DNA of 64,000 nucleotides from VAZQ01 sp963821505. GTDB taxonomy: Bacteria > Pseudomonadota > Alphaproteobacteria > Rhizobiales > Xanthobacteraceae. Positions 7,918 to 16,034 of the stretch are shown here, piece after piece. Within the stretch, counting starts at the first letter, position 1; each line of letters opens with the position of its first letter. Made by a program: the position numbers and the translations under genes. Below the pieces are notes generated by a model. That model made no database searches. It worked only from the letters and a program-made list of their open reading frames with translations, and was not told where the DNA came from. The stretch is taken from NCBI GenBank assembly GCA_963821505.1, contig CAWGEH010000006.1, positions 62,001 through 126,000 of the forward strand, written 5' to 3'.

Positions 7918-9006
7918 CTATCCCGCGGCCCCCAGCAGTCGCAGCACGTTGCCGCTCGCAACCATCTGCTGTTGCGACGCATCGAGACCGCATGCCGTGA
8001 GCGCCGCCTGCACCCGCTCCTGCACGGATTTCTCAACGGCGATCGGCCAGTCGGTGCCGACGAGGACGTGGTCCGCGCCCAGCAGATCCACCGCGGCGCG
8101 GACGGGCACGGGGTGAATGCCCATGGTGTCGACATACACGTGACGACGCTTCGGCTCTGGGGTGTCGCGTCGCAATCGATTGCCGTCGCCAAATCCCCCT
8201 GCGAGCAGAACTCCTCCGAGCGCGAGCGTAGTGACCACGACGCGCAGGTTGGGCAGCTCGTCGAATGTGCCGTGCTCGAGCAGCGCGACCAGCGCCGCCG
8301 AATTGATGGTGCTGCGCGCCAATCTTACTCCCAGGCGTCCGTACCGCGCGAACCGCTGATGGAGCGCGGGATCGGTGACCGGATGGATGAAGACCGGCAC
8401 GCCCAGCGAGGCGGCGGCGGCGAGCGTGGGGCGCGCCTGCGGCGCGTCAGGCAGAAGATCGCGTTTTGCGCTTTCCACGAAGACACCGCGCAGCCCAAGC
8501 TCGCGCACGGCGCGCGTCAGCTCCCGCGCTCCGGCTTCGCCGCTGTAGGCATCCACTGTCGCCAACCCGTAGAGGCGGCCGGGATTCCTGCTCACCAGTT
8601 CGGCAATATGATCGTTGATGCGTTCGACGGTTCCGGCCGGGACGTTGCCGTCCGCATCCTCGAGGAAGGCCGTCGGAGTGTTGATCACCCGCCCAGCAGT
8701 GGCCCCCTCCTCGATCGACGACATGAGGGCGCCGGGATCCGCCAGATTGCGGTTGACTCCCTCCCAATACGAGCGGAGGGCGGGCGGGGCTCCGTTCAGG
8801 GTCGTCAGGTTGAAAGAGGGGCCGACGTAGTGATTGTGGAAGTCGATGATCTTCAAGGGCGTCCCGCCCTTTTCATCGCTCTTCTCGGTGGCGGCTTGCG
8901 CCGGCGCCCCGAGCGAGCCGGCGGCCATCGCCGCAGCGCCGGCACCGGCACCGAGCGCCCCAAGGAATTCGCGCCGCCCGAGCGACTCCATTCTCTCAGT
9001 CTTCAT
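7918..9006 (-). CDS. Tat-exported amidohydrolase (ACMSD-like amidohydrolase_2 family)
   Basis: Metal-dependent TIM-barrel hydrolase or decarboxylase, 362 residues. The N-terminus has a twin-arginine signal, RREFLGALG followed by an Ala/Gly-rich stretch ending in APAQAA, so the enzyme is probably folded in the cytoplasm and exported. Barrel motifs are HNH near residue 56 (first metal site), IHPVTDP in the middle, and GTDWP near the C-terminus, where the conserved aspartate belongs. ATG 9006 is chosen because GGAGGAG lies eight bases upstream and the Tat signal starts there. The 3' end lies just beyond the IS right end, and the next gene upstream on the strand is the SQR-like oxidoreductase (79-base gap). 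Family members act on aromatic or lactone carboxylates; the substrate here is unknown. Confidence 0.8.
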   Translation of the reverse strand: MKTERMESLGRREFLGALGAGAGAAAMAAGSLGAPAQAATEKSDEKGGTPLKIIDFHNHYVGPSFNLTTLNGAPPALRSYWEGVNRNLADPGALMSSIEEGATAGRVINTPTAFLEDADGNVPAGTVERINDHIAELVSRNPGRLYGLATVDAYSGEAGARELTRAVRELGLRGVFVESAKRDLLPDAPQARPTLAAAASLGVPVFIHPVTDPALHQRFARYGRLGVRLARSTINSAALVALLEHGTFDELPNLRVVVTTLALGGVLLAGGFGDGNRLRRDTPEPKRRHVYVDTMGIHPVPVRAAVDLLGADHVLVGTDWPIAVEKSVQERVQAALTACGLDASQQQMVASGNVLRLLGAAG

Positions 9007-9084
9007 CGCGGTCTCCTCCCGGTATCCGTTCAAACTCGTGTGACCAAGCCGGCGCAACGGCGCCGTGTCGATGCCCCCAATCGA

Positions 9085-10332
9085 TCAGGCGACATCACCC
9101 TTGAAGGCGGTATTATGCTTCGGGAACCAGACGTGTCCCTTCAGCATATAGTGCCAGTACATCAGCGGCAGGCCGGTCACTTTGATCCACCAGGCGACCC
9201 AATGTTCCTTGGCCGGATTCAACGGCAGTGTGGGCGTCACTTTCCCGCCGTAAATGAACTCGGCGAGAATGGTCTTGCCGAAGGCCGTCGTTAGCGGACA
9301 GGAAGCGTAGCCGTCGTATCCGCCCTCGACTGCCGTTTTTCCCATCATGCTGAGAATGTTGCGGACGACGACGGGCGCCTGCTTGCGAACCGCCGCCGCG
9401 GTCTTCGAATTCGGCGTCGATGAGACGTCGCCGAGCGAGAACACGTTGGGGTAGCGCACGTGCTGCATCGAGTTCTGGTTGACCTCGACCCAACCCGCCG
9501 CGTTCGCGAGCGGGCTCGACTTGATCTCCTCGGCGGGGCTTTGCGGTGGAGAAACGTGCAGCAGGTCGAACGGCACGGTGATGCGCTCGCCTTTCTTTTG
9601 CTCGCTGACCGACTCGAACGTCGCGGTTTTCGCCGCACCGTCAACCGCCACCAGGTTTTGCTGGTAATGCACCTCGATGCCGTATCGCGCCGCGACCTTG
9701 ACAAGTTCGCGCGCAAAGAACGGAACGCCGAAAATCGTCGGCGCGTGGGTGTAGAAATGCAGGCTACAGTCCTTGAGAATGCCATCGCGGCGAAGATGGT
9801 CGGCGGCCAGATAGGCGATCTTCTGCGGCGCACCCGGGCACTTGAAAGGCAGCGGCGGCTGGGTAAAGACCGCACGACTGCCGGATCTCAGCCGCTGCAG
9901 GCAGTCCCAGGTGTAAGTCGCGTGCGCGGGGGAGTAGTTGCTGCACACACCATTTTTGCCGAGAGTCTCGGCCAGTCCCGCGACTTTGCCCCAGTCGAGC
10001 TTCACGCCGGTGCAAACGACGAGGTAATCGTAGGTCAGAGTGTCCCCATTCTGGAGACGAACCGTGTTTTTCTCCGGTTCGAAGGTTTGGGCGGCCTCCC
10101 GAATCCAACGAACGCCGACCGGTATCAGGCTCTCTTCCGCGCGGCGCGTTCGCGCCAGCGGATAGACGCCGGCGCCGACCAGCGTCAATGCCGGCTGATA
10201 ATAGTGATCCGGCGCCGGCTCGATGATGGAAACATCCGCGCTTGGCGCGCGGCGCTTCAAGATCGCTGCGACCGTGATGCCTGCGGTGCCGCCGCCGACG
10301 ATGAGAACCTCATGGCGTGTTGAGTCCGGCAT
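9085..10332 (-). CDS. sqr: Sulfide:quinone oxidoreductase (type II-like)
   Basis: Flavoprotein that oxidises sulfide to polysulfide or persulfide and passes electrons to quinone. The 415-residue product starts with the FAD Rossmann motif VGGGTAGIT (12-20) and has GDVSSTPNSK near 301-310. Two cysteines match the redox pair of type II SQR (human SQOR C201/C379): C165 in FKCPGAPQK and C345 in ASCPLTT. C130 is an additional cysteine. The C-terminal LMYWHYMLKG segment is amphipathic and fits monotopic membrane attachment. The gene is divergent from a cysteine-dioxygenase-like cupin at 10616 across a 283-bp intergenic region, hinting at a sulfide/thiol detoxification pair. Other FAD-dependent pyridine-nucleotide-disulfide-type oxidoreductases are the alternative, but the cysteine pattern favours SQR. 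Confidence 0.8.
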   Translation of the reverse strand: MPDSTRHEVLIVGGGTAGITVAAILKRRAPSADVSIIEPAPDHYYQPALTLVGAGVYPLARTRRAEESLIPVGVRWIREAAQTFEPEKNTVRLQNGDTLTYDYLVVCTGVKLDWGKVAGLAETLGKNGVCSNYSPAHATYTWDCLQRLRSGSRAVFTQPPLPFKCPGAPQKIAYLAADHLRRDGILKDCSLHFYTHAPTIFGVPFFARELVKVAARYGIEVHYQQNLVAVDGAAKTATFESVSEQKKGERITVPFDLLHVSPPQSPAEEIKSSPLANAAGWVEVNQNSMQHVRYPNVFSLGDVSSTPNSKTAAAVRKQAPVVVRNILSMMGKTAVEGGYDGYASCPLTTAFGKTILAEFIYGGKVTPTLPLNPAKEHWVAWWIKVTGLPLMYWHYMLKGHVWFPKHNTAFKGDVA

Positions 10333-10615
10333 TGTACCAACCCGTATTTGGTTTTACTCCTGATCATCGTTGCAGTGTCTCAACGCGGACTTCAAAGTCG
10401 CCCCGGGGCGAGGTATTGCGCCACCGCGGCACCGCGTTCAATGTGCGAAGCAATATTCCTCGCATGAACATCTTGCGAGCATTCAGAATGGAGCCTTTTG
10501 GCTTCGCCGGCAACGCAAATCGGGTGCGGCCATTCCTGGTTTGCCCTACCGGCGGAAAAAACACTATATTTCCGGGGTATCTCGGTTAAGCACGCAATCA
10601 TCAAGGGAGACGCCG
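10333..10615. promoter_or_regulatory. Divergent intergenic region between sqr and the cupin gene
   Basis: This 283-bp gap holds the start regions of two divergent genes and is noticeably AT-richer than its flanks near 10430-10600. A short inverted repeat GCGAAGCAATATTCCTCGC lies around 10446-10465. No operator can be assigned confidently. AAGGGAGA (10603-10610) is the ribosome site of the cupin gene. Confidence 0.4.
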
Positions 10616-11137
10616 ATGGCCTACTCGCTCAATGAATTCTGCGCCGAAACCCGCGCCATCCTCAAATCCGATCCGCTTGCCAAGGCGCTGCCGCAGATCG
10701 CCGATCGGCTGTCGAAGCTTCTCAACAATCCCGCCTTCGTCGCGGAGACGTTCGCGGACGATACGCCCGTGGGCAAGCGGGAGCTGTATCACGACCCCGA
10801 GACCGATTTCTATGTCCTGGCCCACGTCCAGGAGGGAGGCAAGACCGGGAAACCGCACAGCCACGGCGCCTCATGGGCGATCTACGGTAACGCGCGCGCG
10901 CTGACCGAGATGACCGAATGGCGGCGCGTCAACCCGGAGAGCGACGCCCATGCCGAGCTCGTCGCGACCAGCAAATATGCCATCGGTCCAGGCCAGACGC
11001 GCGGATACGGCCCCGGCGTCTTGCATTCCACCTGTCATCCCAAGAAGGCCTGGGTCATCCGCGTGACGGGCACCGATCTCGACAAGCTGCCGCGCTATCA
11101 CTTCCGCAAGCAGGATAAGATCCTCGAAAAGGCGTGA
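10616..11137 (+). CDS. Cysteine-dioxygenase-like cupin protein
   Basis: Small cytoplasmic cupin of 173 residues. H81 and H83 in KPHSHGASWAIYG plus H137 in VLHSTCHP reproduce the three-histidine iron site of thiol dioxygenases with almost the same spacing as rat cysteine dioxygenase (86/88/140). Y161 lies close to where the catalytic tyrosine is expected (157 in rat). A thiol or persulfide dioxygenase role is therefore plausible and would fit the divergent sulfide:quinone oxidoreductase. The arginine that binds the cysteine carboxylate cannot be assigned, so the substrate may differ. ATG 10616 is preceded by AAGGGAGA at good spacing. The 3' end converges with livG, leaving only 35 bases. Confidence 0.6.
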   Translation: MAYSLNEFCAETRAILKSDPLAKALPQIADRLSKLLNNPAFVAETFADDTPVGKRELYHDPETDFYVLAHVQEGGKTGKPHSHGASWAIYGNARALTEMTEWRRVNPESDAHAELVATSKYAIGPGQTRGYGPGVLHSTCHPKKAWVIRVTGTDLDKLPRYHFRKQDKILEKA

Positions 11138-11172
11138 GCGGCGTCTGCGGCGGCGATCCGCGCTCGGTCAGT

Positions 11173-11943
11173 CTAGGGTAGCGGCGCGACCGTGCCGATA
11201 TAGGCAGCGATGACGCGCGGATCCGCGAGGACCGCGCCCGGCGCGCCCTCGGCCAGCGTGCGCCCGTAATCGAGCACGTGGATGCGGTCGGCGAGATCGG
11301 CCACCATCTGCAGGTCGTGCTCGATCCAGATCATCGTAATGCCGAGCCGGTGCTTGATGCGCAGAATGAAGCGCGCCAGGTCTTCGCGCTCGTCGCGATT
11401 GAGCCCGGCCGACGGCTCGTCGAGCATCAGGATGGTCGGCTCGAGCGCGAGCGCGCGCGCGAAACCGACGAGCTTCTGGATGCCGAAGGGGAGCCCGGCG
11501 ACGGACGCGTAGCGATAGCGCTCGAGCTCGACGAATTCGATGATGCGCTCGACCGCCTCGCGGTGGCGCACCTCTTCGCGTCGCACGCCAGGGAGGAAAA
11601 GCATCTCGGCCAGAGGATTGGTGCGGATGCGCGCGTGCCGCCCGGTCAACAGATTGTCCAGCACCGACATCTGGCCGAACAGCTCGCCGTGCTGGAAGGT
11701 GCGCGCGAGCCCGAGCCGGGCGATCTCGTGCGGCGCGCGCCCGGCGATATTGTCGCCGCGGAAGCGGATTTCGCCCTCGCCGCGGTAGATGCCGCTCACG
11801 CAGTTGAGCACGCTGGTCTTGCCGGCGCCGTTGGGACCGATGAGCGCGAACAGCTCGCCGGCCTGGGCGGCGAACGACACGCCGTCGAGCACGGTGAGGC
11901 CGCCGAAGCGCAGCGTCAGGCGGTCGATGTCGAGCTCAGCCAT
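11173..11943 (-). CDS. livG: Branched-chain-amino-acid-type ABC transporter ATPase LivG
   Basis: First ATPase of a HAAT-family importer, last gene of the minus-strand operon. Walker A GPNGAGKTS covers residues 36-44, with the Q-loop in LARTFQHGELF. Walker B is ILMLDEPSAGLN, and the H-loop lies in IWIEHD. The ABC signature is unusual: the position normally reading LS(Y/G)GQ reads LPFGIQK. LivG members carry an extra segment between Walker A and the signature, seen here as NLLTGRHARIRTNPLAEMLF. The 256-residue length is typical. The start overlaps the livF stop by eight bases, implying translational coupling. The ligand of the system is unknown; the operon context (acyl-CoA ligase, LLM monooxygenase, MetE-like protein) suggests an organic acid rather than an amino acid. 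Confidence 0.9.
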   Translation of the reverse strand: MAELDIDRLTLRFGGLTVLDGVSFAAQAGELFALIGPNGAGKTSVLNCVSGIYRGEGEIRFRGDNIAGRAPHEIARLGLARTFQHGELFGQMSVLDNLLTGRHARIRTNPLAEMLFLPGVRREEVRHREAVERIIEFVELERYRYASVAGLPFGIQKLVGFARALALEPTILMLDEPSAGLNRDEREDLARFILRIKHRLGITMIWIEHDLQMVADLADRIHVLDYGRTLAEGAPGAVLADPRVIAAYIGTVAPLP

Positions 11944-12739
11944 ACCATCTCCGGCTGCGGCGGTATTGCTTCACGTCGCGGTAGCTCCTGCGCTCGCCGC
12001 TCCTGCGGCCGAGATAGAACTCCTGGATATCGGGATGGCTGCGCAGGCGCTCGGCTGAGCCGTCGAGCACGATCCGGCCGTTCTCCATGACGTAACCGTA
12101 GTCGGCGATCTCCAGTGCCACCGTCGCGCTCTGCTCCACGATCAGGATCGTGATGCCGAGCTCGCGCCTTATGGCGATGAGCCGGCGCAGCAGGTCTTCG
12201 ACCACCACCGGCGCAAGACCGAGCGAGAGCTCGTCGACCAGCAGCAATTGCGGGCGGCACACGATCGCGCTCGCGAGCGCCAGCATCTGCCGCTCGCCGC
12301 CGGAAAGAAGCCCGCCAATGCGGCTCTTGAGGTCGCCGAGCCGGGGAAAGAACTGGTAGACCAGTGCCTCGCGCCTGCGCTGCTCGGCCAGCGTGGTGCC
12401 GCGCGGGACCGGAGCGACGAGATTTTCCGCCACGGTGAGATTGGGAAACACCTTGTCGCGCTCCGGCACCAGCACGATCCCGCGGCGGGTGTTGTCGTAC
12501 GGCGGCTGGTTCTCGACGCGCTCGCCCTTGAAGCTGATGGCGCCCTCGGTGACGCGCGCGTCGTCGAGGCCGAGGAAGCCCGAGACAGCCCGTAGCGTCG
12601 TGGTCTTGCCGGCGCCGTTCGTTCCCAACAGCGCGACGATCTGTCCCGCTCCGACCGTGAGCGTGATGCCCTGCACGGCGGTGATGGCGCGGTGATAGAC
12701 GACCTCGAGCTTCTCGACGGCAAGCAACGCGCTGGTCAT
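11936..12739 (-). CDS. livF: Branched-chain-amino-acid-type ABC transporter ATPase LivF
   Basis: Second ATPase of the HAAT importer, 267 residues. Walker A GTNGAGKTTT is at 39-48, a canonical LLSGGERQML signature follows, and Walker B is LLLVDELSLGLAP. The C-terminal DIQEFYLGRR is the usual LivF ending, followed by a basic tail of about 20 residues. ATG 12739 is chosen by alignment to the family N-terminus; the frame is open much further upstream inside livM but that part is not LivF-like. It overlaps livM by four bases (ATGA) and livG by eight, so the three genes are translationally coupled. Confidence 0.92.
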   Translation of the reverse strand: MTSALLAVEKLEVVYHRAITAVQGITLTVGAGQIVALLGTNGAGKTTTLRAVSGFLGLDDARVTEGAISFKGERVENQPPYDNTRRGIVLVPERDKVFPNLTVAENLVAPVPRGTTLAEQRRREALVYQFFPRLGDLKSRIGGLLSGGERQMLALASAIVCRPQLLLVDELSLGLAPVVVEDLLRRLIAIRRELGITILIVEQSATVALEIADYGYVMENGRIVLDGSAERLRSHPDIQEFYLGRRSGERRSYRDVKQYRRSRRWYG

Positions 12740-13815
12740 CGGCGCGGTCCCGAGGCGGAGCGGTGCTTGAACGGCCACAGCAGGAAATAGCTTTGGAGGC
12801 GGCGCCAAATCCCGACCAGCCCCAGCGGCTCGAACATCAGAAACAGAATCATCACCAGTCCGAACGCCGCGTAGTTCACCGCAAACAGCAGGCTCGCATA
12901 GTCCTGCGCGTCTGGCAGCGCGAGCAGGCCGCCCTCGATGATGTAGGGGAAGATCGTGACGAAGGCCGCCCCGAGCAGCGCGCCGAGCAGCGAGCCCATG
13001 CCGCCGATGATCACCATGGCGAGGTATTGAATGGTGAGGAACAGCGAGAATGCCTCGACCGAGACGAAACCGCGATAGTAGGCGAACAGCGCGCCCGCGA
13101 CCGCGGTGATCGCCGAGCTGATGACGAAGGCGAGGAGCTTGTAGCCGGCAATGCCGATGCCGAGCGCCTCGGCGACGGTTTCGTGCGCGCGTATGGCGCG
13201 CCAGGCGCGCCCGGTGCGCGCGCGCAGCAGATTGAGGCAAAGGAGCAACGTCGCCGCCGCCGCCGCCAGCAGGATGAAATACCAGACGCGCCCGTCGCTG
13301 AGCACGAGGGTGCCGAGCTTGGGCGGATCGATGACGATGCCGGTCGAAAAGCCGCGCCGCGATTCGTACTCGCCGCCGAGATAGATGACCACGAAATCCA
13401 GCGCGAGCGTGCTCACCGCGAGATAGAGCCCGCGCAGGCGCAGCGACGGCAATCCGAAGATGACCCCGAGCAGCGCGCCCACCAGGGCGGACGCAGGCAG
13501 CGTGATCCAGAACGGCGCATTCGTTTCCCGGAACAGGATCCCGACCGTGAACGCGCCCGCCGCGATGAGGCCGGCATGTCCGAGCGAAATCTGGCCGGCA
13601 TAGCCGGTCAGCAGCATGAGCGAGAGCGACCCGACGCAGGCGAGAAAGACCTGGCAGGCGAGGTCGAGCTGGAACGGCGAGGCGACGAGCGGAAACGCCA
13701 GCAGCGCGGCCGCGAACAGGCCGAGGCTTACGCGCTCGAGCCGCGTGCCGGTGAGCGCGAGGTCCTGCTCGTACCGGGTGCGAAAATAGCCGCTGGCGCG
13801 CGGTGGCCTAGACAC
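12736..13815 (-). CDS. livM: Branched-chain-amino-acid-type ABC permease LivM
   Basis: Inner-membrane permease of the HAAT importer, 359 residues with eight or more hydrophobic helices. The LivM signature TGYAGQISLGHAGLIAAGAF is near residues 70-89. A cytoplasmic EAA-like loop, RAHETVAEALGI, precedes the GGMGSLLGALLGA segment. A cytosolic basic N-terminus precedes the first helix. It starts with GTG (13815) and overlaps the livH stop by eight bases. It should pair with LivH to form the translocation pore energised by LivG and LivF. Confidence 0.9.
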   Translation of the reverse strand: MSRPPRASGYFRTRYEQDLALTGTRLERVSLGLFAAALLAFPLVASPFQLDLACQVFLACVGSLSLMLLTGYAGQISLGHAGLIAAGAFTVGILFRETNAPFWITLPASALVGALLGVIFGLPSLRLRGLYLAVSTLALDFVVIYLGGEYESRRGFSTGIVIDPPKLGTLVLSDGRVWYFILLAAAAATLLLCLNLLRARTGRAWRAIRAHETVAEALGIGIAGYKLLAFVISSAITAVAGALFAYYRGFVSVEAFSLFLTIQYLAMVIIGGMGSLLGALLGAAFVTIFPYIIEGGLLALPDAQDYASLLFAVNYAAFGLVMILFLMFEPLGLVGIWRRLQSYFLLWPFKHRSASGPRR

Positions 13816-14680
13816 GGTCGAGCTCCTCGCGGGTACCGAACAGGCCCCAGGGGCGCACGATCAGCATGGCAATGAGCACCAGGAACGGCACCACATCGGA
13901 CAGCAGCGGATCGATATAGTAGATGGCGAGCACCTCGGCGCCGGCGACGATGACCGAGCCGATGAGCGCGCCGATCAGGCTGTCGAGACCTCCGACCAGC
14001 GCCGGCGCGAAGGCTTTGAGCCCGATCACCACCATGGTCTGGTCGAGGCCGGAATTGAGCGCGATCAGCATGCCGGCGATCGAACCGGTCAGGGTCGAAA
14101 GGCCCCAGGCCAAGGCATAGACGGCATGCAAATTGACGCCGCGCTGCGCCGCCAGCAGCGGATTCTGCCCGGCCGCGCGCATGCGGATGCCCCAGCGGCC
14201 GAAGCGCAGGAAGGCGAACAGGCCGCCATAGACCACGACCGTCATGAGCACGATAAGCGCCGCGCAGGTCGAGATCCGCGCGCCGCCGACGAGCTCGATG
14301 GAGGGATTGGAGAACTTGAGCACCTGCAGGGGATGCTGCTGAGCCGCCGACCAGATCAGCACGATGAGGCCGCGCAGCAGGATGCCGATCGCGACGGTGG
14401 TGAGGATGGCCGCCAGCACCATCTCTCCCGTCATCTTGCGCATCAGCACGACGTAGACGAGGACGCCGACCGTGAGGCTGAGCACCACCGCCACCGCGAC
14501 CGCGGCGAAGGGATGGCCGACGAACAGCGCGGCGGTGGTGTACAGGAGATAGGCGCCGAGCATGGCGAGCTCGCCGTGGGCGAGGTTCATCACCCGGCTC
14601 ACCCGGTAGATCAGCACGTAGCCGCAGGCGAGCAGCGCGTAGATCGCCGCCAGCACGGTGATGTTCACGATGAGCTGCAC
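13808..14680 (-). CDS. livH: Branched-chain-amino-acid-type ABC permease LivH
   Basis: Second membrane subunit of the HAAT importer, 290 residues, seven to eight helices. The LivH hallmark is RVSRVMNLAHGELAMLGAYL near residues 29-48, with GGLDSLIGALIGSVIVAGAE towards the C-terminus. It starts with GTG 14680. A 139-bp gap with a perfect hairpin at 14799-14823 separates it from the upstream binding-protein gene, a common arrangement that yields more receptor than permease. Confidence 0.9.
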   Translation of the reverse strand: MQLIVNITVLAAIYALLACGYVLIYRVSRVMNLAHGELAMLGAYLLYTTAALFVGHPFAAVAVAVVLSLTVGVLVYVVLMRKMTGEMVLAAILTTVAIGILLRGLIVLIWSAAQQHPLQVLKFSNPSIELVGGARISTCAALIVLMTVVVYGGLFAFLRFGRWGIRMRAAGQNPLLAAQRGVNLHAVYALAWGLSTLTGSIAGMLIALNSGLDQTMVVIGLKAFAPALVGGLDSLIGALIGSVIVAGAEVLAIYYIDPLLSDVVPFLVLIAMLIVRPWGLFGTREELDRV

Positions 14681-14798
14681 GGGCTGACGTTCTCGCGGTC
14701 ATTGCGGGGGGCGGGCAAAAGCCCGCGCACCCGGAATCCATAAACTCAATTTCGGATTATTGACTCTCGGGGTTCCCGCGTCTCGCGCCGGCCGCGTG

Positions 14799-14823
14799 AT
14801 GACCGGCACAGCGTGCCGGTCAT
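14799..14823 (-). terminator. Perfect hairpin at the 3' end of the binding-protein gene
   Basis: ATGACCGGCA (14799-14808) pairs perfectly with TGCCGGTCAT (14814-14823) around a five-base loop. The hairpin includes the stop codon of the minus-strand receptor gene. No T-run follows on that strand, so it is more likely a partial terminator or mRNA-end stabiliser between the receptor and permease genes than a full stop. Confidence 0.5.
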
Positions 14824-15980
14824 TTGACGTCGTACGCAACCCAGTCCTTGGTTATCGTGACGGCGGATTTCGCCGGGTCCCAGCGATAGACGCGGTAGTA
14901 CTGGCGCGCGCGGAAGTGGTTGTTCTTGCTCCACTCGATGGGGCCGCCGCGCAGACCCTGGGTGTCGACCTTCACGTTCTCCATCGCCGCCTTGATCTTG
15001 GCGGCGTCGGCCGGCCAACCCGCGCCCTTGAGCACGGCCTCCAGCACCAGGCCGCCGATCCAGCCTTCGGTCAGCTGCTGGGCCGGATAGCGCACGGTGC
15101 CCTGCTTGGCCGCCTCCACGATCTGCCTGTGGATGGCCAAGTTGTCCTGAAACAGGGAATTGGCGCCGATGACGTAGAACTTCCCGTCCTTGAGGCGCGC
15201 CAGCTCGGCTTCCGCCTCGATATGCGCCCAGGTGATGTAGTCACCCTCCCAACCCAGCCGGCGCAACGCTTCGAACGCCTTTACCTCGGTCACCCACGGC
15301 GCCCAGGAAAACACCCAGTTCGGATTGGCATCCTTGAGCTTGGTGGCGAACGGCGTGTAGTCGGCGGTCGGCGGCGGAATGACCTCCTTGTCGACCGGCG
15401 TCATGCCCATGACCTTCGCCTGCTCCTCGGCATAGTCGATCTCGCCGCGCGAGAGCGGGATCGCCATCGCGGCAAAGCCGATCCGCACCGGCTCTTTCGC
15501 CGTCTCCTTGATGAAGGTGAGGGTTGCACGGCTGTCGTAGCCGCCGGCATAGGCGGTGGTGCAGAACTGCAATGCATCGGCCGGCGGGTAGACTTCTTTC
15601 GGGCAGACCGCGCCCATGAACATCAGCGGGACGTTGGCGCGCTTCGTCTCCGCGATCACGGGCGCGTAGGTGGAGGAGAGGCTCGACAAGATCAGCAGGC
15701 TCACATGGTCCTGGGTCAACAACCGCTTGGCGTTGGCGGCGGCTTTCGACGGCTCGGCTTGGTCGTCGAGCACGATGAGCTGGATCTTCTTGCCGTTGAC
15801 GCCGCCCGCGGCGTTGAGGCGGTCGACGTAGAGGCGCAAGCCCTCGATCGGCGGCGCGTTGGTGCTGGCCGGCGGCCCGGTCAACGCGCCGGTGACGCCG
15901 ACGACATAGCTCTCTTGCGCAGCGGCGGGCCACGCGAGCGCCGCAGCGACCAACGCGCCCATGAGACTTCGTCGCAACAT
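14820..15980 (-). CDS. Periplasmic binding protein of the HAAT (Liv-type) ABC importer
   Basis: Type I periplasmic binding protein, 386 residues, with a signal peptide of about 22 residues ending AWPAAA. The Peripla_BP_6 fold is visible: GVTGALTGPPAS, then LYVDRLNAAGGVNGKKIQLIVLDDQ, then a second lobe starting around residue 150. GGAGG lies close upstream of ATG 15980. It belongs with livHMFG immediately downstream. Similar receptors in catabolic operons bind aromatic or aliphatic acids; the co-transcribed acyl-CoA ligase supports that here, but the ligand is unproven. Confidence 0.88.
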   Translation of the reverse strand: MLRRSLMGALVAAALAWPAAAQESYVVGVTGALTGPPASTNAPPIEGLRLYVDRLNAAGGVNGKKIQLIVLDDQAEPSKAAANAKRLLTQDHVSLLILSSLSSTYAPVIAETKRANVPLMFMGAVCPKEVYPPADALQFCTTAYAGGYDSRATLTFIKETAKEPVRIGFAAMAIPLSRGEIDYAEEQAKVMGMTPVDKEVIPPPTADYTPFATKLKDANPNWVFSWAPWVTEVKAFEALRRLGWEGDYITWAHIEAEAELARLKDGKFYVIGANSLFQDNLAIHRQIVEAAKQGTVRYPAQQLTEGWIGGLVLEAVLKGAGWPADAAKIKAAMENVKVDTQGLRGGPIEWSKNNHFRARQYYRVYRWDPAKSAVTITKDWVAYDVK

Positions 15981-16034
15981 CGTTTTTCCTCCCTCGCTTT
16001 AGCGTGACGTCACGCGACCTCGACCGCGATAGCG

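Noticed and set aside
11936..13240. A 434-residue LivF
   Set aside because: Residues before ATG 12739 are a shadow of livM; LivF similarity and normal length begin at that ATG.
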